NCBI GenBank assembly: GCA_001314845.1
Contig: LJZQ01000027.1
Location: forward strand, 1 to 52,346
DNA: 52,346 nucleotides
Source of the DNA: Marinobacter excellens HL-55
Lineage (GTDB): Bacteria; Pseudomonadota; Gammaproteobacteria; Pseudomonadales; Oleiphilaceae
Direction of reading: 5' to 3'
Part shown: positions 52,249 to 52,346 of the stretch, piece by piece
Layout of the letters: the number at the start of each line of letters is the position of its first letter
How positions within the stretch are numbered: position 1 is the first letter of the stretch
Notes under the pieces: model-generated
Database searches by the model: none
Told to the model about the DNA's origin: nothing
Seen by the model: the letters and a program-made list of their open reading frames with translations, nothing else
Position numbers and translations under genes: made by a program

Positions 52249-52346
52249 TGTTAGTGGCCAATTAAAATGACCCACTACTGGCCATTAATTTTGACCCACC
52301 CCCGGTGGCCGTCAGGCCACAGAACCAGCTACTGTCCCCGGCTTTT
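52249..52346. mobile_element. Possible IS21-family end (partial)
   Basis: From TGTTAGTGGCCA onward two 21-bp repeats occur at 52255-52275 and 52279-52299 (TGGCCA-(A/T)TTAA-(A/T)... ending TGACCCAC), period 24, then a hairpin GTGGCC-GTCA-GGCCAC (52305-52320). Multiple internal terminal repeats beginning TGT are typical of IS21 ends. No transposase is in the window. Confidence 0.4.

Overview
The window looks like a chromosomal segment of a Marinobacter-like gammaproteobacterium that carries one mobile element. This rests on gene content, on protein sequences as recognised by eye, and on gene order that I recall from Pseudomonas. In Pseudomonas aeruginosa the order rrn - tyrZ - mepM-like - anmK - erpA - bactofilin - DUF6776-like - argC matches 1-6903, gluQ - cbrX - cbrA - cbrB - crcZ - pcnB - folK - panB - panC - pgi matches 18872-30383, and folB - plsY - tsaD - rpsU - dnaG - rpoD - tRNA matches 30878-37632. 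No database search was possible.

Region 1 (1-12056): tandem rRNA-type promoters read off the left edge. They are followed by tyrS, an M23 peptidase and anmK (cell-wall remodelling and recycling), and a leftward block argC - DUF6776 - bactofilin - erpA. A rightward block follows: CLC channel, hemJ, thiD, thiE, hemL (haem and thiamine synthesis). thiD appears to start at ATC. Region 2 (12089-18211): mrcB with a TPR lipoprotein, a phosphotransferase/ATPase fusion, a pentapeptide-repeat protein, a Rieske protein and sfsA. Region 3 (18384-30383): dksA - gluQ - cbrX - cbrA - cbrB. The last two are a sensor kinase and a sigma-54 activator. Next to them lies their expected target, a CA-motif-rich CrcZ-type sRNA with activator half-sites, a sigma-54 promoter and a strong terminator. 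After it come pcnB - folK, panB - panC and pgi. Region 4 (30363-37632): a second folK with folB, plsY, tsaD, the macromolecular synthesis operon rpsU - dnaG - rpoD, then a degenerate tRNA-Ile2 copy and an intact tRNA-Ile2(CAU).

Region 5 (about 37633 to about 52250): a mobile element beginning at the 3' end of the tRNA. Tyrosine integrase; a replication block (small HTH protein, RSF1010-like RepA helicase, RepC-like initiator, 21-bp iterons, hairpins); a convergent partial conjugation block (traK - trbJ - trbK - trbL - small membrane protein); a FitAB/VapBC-type toxin-antitoxin pair; a Type III restriction-modification pair; an unrecognised 226-aa gene behind a palindrome; and a HigBA-type pair. 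The replication and conjugation operons share one promoter module, present in inverted orientation: a 50-bp TGCG-phased repeat plus an ACTTACGA-N4-TCGTAAGT palindrome. No relaxase, primase, coupling protein or mating ATPase is in the window. The element therefore looks like an integrated, mobilisable IncQ-type replicon that brings only the TrbJ/K/L part of a mating channel, possibly to remodel a helper conjugation system. This is the most unusual thing in the window. An IS21-like end appears to lie at the right edge.
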